A DNA stretch of 6,419 nucleotides from Oscillospiraceae bacterium (GTDB lineage: Bacteria; Bacillota; Clostridia; Oscillospirales; Butyricicoccaceae), in NCBI GenBank assembly GCA_902797555.1, contig CADBTM010000142.1:1-6419 (forward strand). The letters are read 5' to 3'. Positions 5,296-6,419 of this stretch are shown here, in pieces. The number at the start of each line of letters is the position of its first letter. Position 1 is the first letter of the stretch. Made by a program: the position numbers and the translations under genes. A model generated the notes under the pieces. The model searched no databases. It saw only the letters and a list, made by a program, of their open reading frames with translations, and was not told the origin of the DNA.

Positions 5296-6178
5296 ATTTC
5301 CAAGGGTTTTGCCGCAAGATCTCGTCCAACAGGGCGCAGTAGCTTTCATACCGGCTGCGGGCGATCTCTCCGCGCTCTACCGCCTCCCGCACGGAGCAGT
5401 CGGGCTCTTTGCGGTGGCGGCAGTCGGAAAAGCGGCACTGGCCGAAGTGGCGGTCGATCTCGGGAAAATAACGCTGCAGCGTATCCGCCGAGAGGGTCTC
5501 CATCCGCACGGCGTCAAAGGTGGAAAAGCCCGGTGTGTCGGCCACAAAGCCACCGCTTTCCAGAGAAAAAAGCTCTACATGGCGGGTGGTGTTTTTTCCC
5601 CGGCCGATCTTTTCGCTCAGCTCGCCCACCCGCAGGCCAAAGCGTCCGTCCAACGCATTGAGCAGGCTGGATTTGCCGATGGCGGAATTGCCGGTAAAGG
5701 CGGAGATCCTGTCCTTGAGGTGCTCCCGCAGCTCGTCCAGCCCTTCGCCGGTGACGGCGCTCACCCGCACCACGGGAAAGCCCGCCAGCGTATATGCCCG
5801 AAACAGGCCTTCGCTGGGGCTGAGGTCGGTTTTGTTGAGGACGATGAGCGGCCGGATGTCCTGATAGAGCGCCACCACCGTCACCTTGTCCACCAGATAG
5901 GGGTCGGTGACCGGAGGCGCCTCCGAGCACAGGATCACCAGCTGGTCGATGTTGGCGATGGCGGGGCGGATGAGGGCATTGCGCCGCTCCCGGCGGGAGA
6001 GGATATAGCCCCCTCCCCCGCTGGAACGCTTGAGGGTCACATAGTCGCCGCAGGCGAGGATCCCGCTGGCCTTTTTCACCCGGCCGCCTGCGCGGCAGCG
6101 CACGATCTCGCCCTCGGTAAATACGTCATAGTTGCCGCCCACTCCCTTGAGGACGACCCCTTCCAGTACCGCTTCCAT
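5294..6178 (-). CDS. rsgA: Ribosome small-subunit-dependent GTPase A
   Basis: RsgA (YjeQ/YloQ) is a circularly permuted GTPase that checks late 30S subunit maturation. Numbering here is from TTG 6181; subtract one for the preferred ATG. An N-terminal OB-fold part (about 1-65) is followed by the permuted order G4 NKTD (116-119), G5 SAVTG (141-145), G1 GNSAIGKSS (164-172), G2 GRGKNTT (193-199) and G3 DTPG (215-218). The C-terminal zinc module has Cys249, Cys254, His256 and Cys262. Length (294 residues) is typical of Gram-positive forms. ATG 6178 is chosen because it overlaps the stop of the upstream gene as TGATG, a classic coupled junction; no strong Shine-Dalgarno sequence is seen, which fits coupling. 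The G2 loop has Asn where most members have His before the two Thr, and G1 is GNSAIGKSS rather than the common GQSGVGKSS. All other essential residues are intact. Confidence 0.96.
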   Translation of the reverse strand: MEAVLEGVVLKGVGGNYDVFTEGEIVRCRAGGRVKKASGILACGDYVTLKRSSGGGGYILSRRERRNALIRPAIANIDQLVILCSEAPPVTDPYLVDKVTVVALYQDIRPLIVLNKTDLSPSEGLFRAYTLAGFPVVRVSAVTGEGLDELREHLKDRISAFTGNSAIGKSSLLNALDGRFGLRVGELSEKIGRGKNTTRHVELFSLESGGFVADTPGFSTFDAVRMETLSADTLQRYFPEIDRHFGQCRFSDCRHRKEPDCSVREAVERGEIARSRYESYCALLDEILRQNPWK

Positions 6179-6419
6179 CAATAGTTCACTTTGTCCATGG
6201 CGGTGAGGATGCCGTTCTGATAGACGTAGACGGTGTGGCTGCCCGTTTCGGTGATGCGCACGGCCACCGTGCCCTCGGAGGGATCGTGGGTGCCGTTATA
6301 GATCATGGTATAGTCCAGATAGACCTGCAGCGCGATGGGGCTGGTGCTGTCCATCAGCTTGACGGTATAGACGTTGCCGCTGGGCTGGGGCGGATTGGGA
6401 TCGGGATCGGTGTTGCCGC
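6178..6419 (-). CDS. C-terminal end of an extracytoplasmic protein, probably a PASTA Ser/Thr protein kinase (partial)
   Basis: The visible 79 residues begin in a proline/aspartate-rich linker (DPDPNPPQPSG) and continue into a small beta-rich domain: VYTVKLMDS, then QVYLDYTMIYNGTHDPSEGTVAVRITETGSHTVYVY, ending in ILTAMDKVNY and TGA. The alternating hydrophobic strands and the phrase 'SEGTVAVRITETGSHTVYVY-NG' resemble the extracellular tail that follows the PASTA repeats in clostridial PrkC/StkP-type kinases. Such a kinase gene is the usual neighbour immediately upstream of rsgA. Kinase and PASTA domains lie outside the window, so the assignment rests on this tail and on gene order. Its stop overlaps the rsgA start by one base. 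No transmembrane segment is visible in this part. Confidence 0.6.
   Translation of the reverse strand, partial: GNTDPDPNPPQPSGNVYTVKLMDSTSPIALQVYLDYTMIYNGTHDPSEGTVAVRITETGSHTVYVYQNGILTAMDKVNY

Noticed and set aside
1209..6184. Long plus-strand open frames (for example 1209-2402, 2288-3682 and 4721-6184)
   Set aside because: They lie antisense to well-supported genes, are rich in His, Gly, Ala and Pro, lack ribosome binding sites, and are typical shadows in GC-rich DNA.
1..6419. CRISPR arrays, tRNA or rRNA genes, riboswitches, insertion-sequence ends
   Set aside because: I read both strands and saw no regularly spaced repeats, no tRNA-like T-arm/CCA pattern, no transposase frame, and no leader long enough for a riboswitch apart from the short stem noted.

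Overview
The window reads as chromosomal DNA from a GC-rich Bacillota lineage of the Clostridia (Oscillospiraceae-like). The basis is the combination of an RsgA GTPase behind what looks like a PASTA-kinase tail, a SipL-like sporulation protein (SPOCS/DUF3794 repeats plus LysM), a Gram-positive lipoprotein, strong GGAGG ribosome binding sites and a consensus sigma-A promoter. Lineage is an inference; no rRNA or other marker is present. Apart from a short gene tail at the left edge, every gene is on the minus strand, so the biological order runs from right to left.

Right part (6419 to 4814): the C-terminal end of a secreted or extracytoplasmic protein, probably a PASTA Ser/Thr kinase, overlaps by one base (TGATG) the ribosome-maturation GTPase gene rsgA. 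A small lipoprotein gene follows at once, and its ribosome binding site overlaps the rsgA stop codon. These three form one tightly coupled operon.

Middle part (4813 to about 3700): an island unlike its surroundings. A 43-codon remnant of an RHS-repeat core (NPFRY...RARYYDP) is followed by an AT-rich gene for a membrane-anchored protein built from two copies of one roughly 85-residue unit. A second RHS/YD-repeat remnant lies directly after it. The two RHS pieces are in the opposite order to that in an intact RHS protein, so the AT-rich gene sits between debris of two RHS units. That is the layout expected for a relic of a polymorphic-toxin locus, with the AT-rich gene as a candidate (orphan) immunity gene. 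This is the most interesting part of the window.

Left part (3700 to 106): a strong hairpin terminator closes the island. The SipL-like gene follows, with an unusual leader whose perfect 10-bp inverted repeat includes the start codon. After a second hairpin, a sigma-A promoter (TTGACT, 17 bp, TATGAT) drives a two-gene unit: a HAD-IIA phosphatase (NagD type) and a self-processing P1-family aminopeptidase. That unit ends at a perfect GC-rich terminator. A plus-strand membrane-protein gene, seen only as its last 34 codons, converges on the same terminator.
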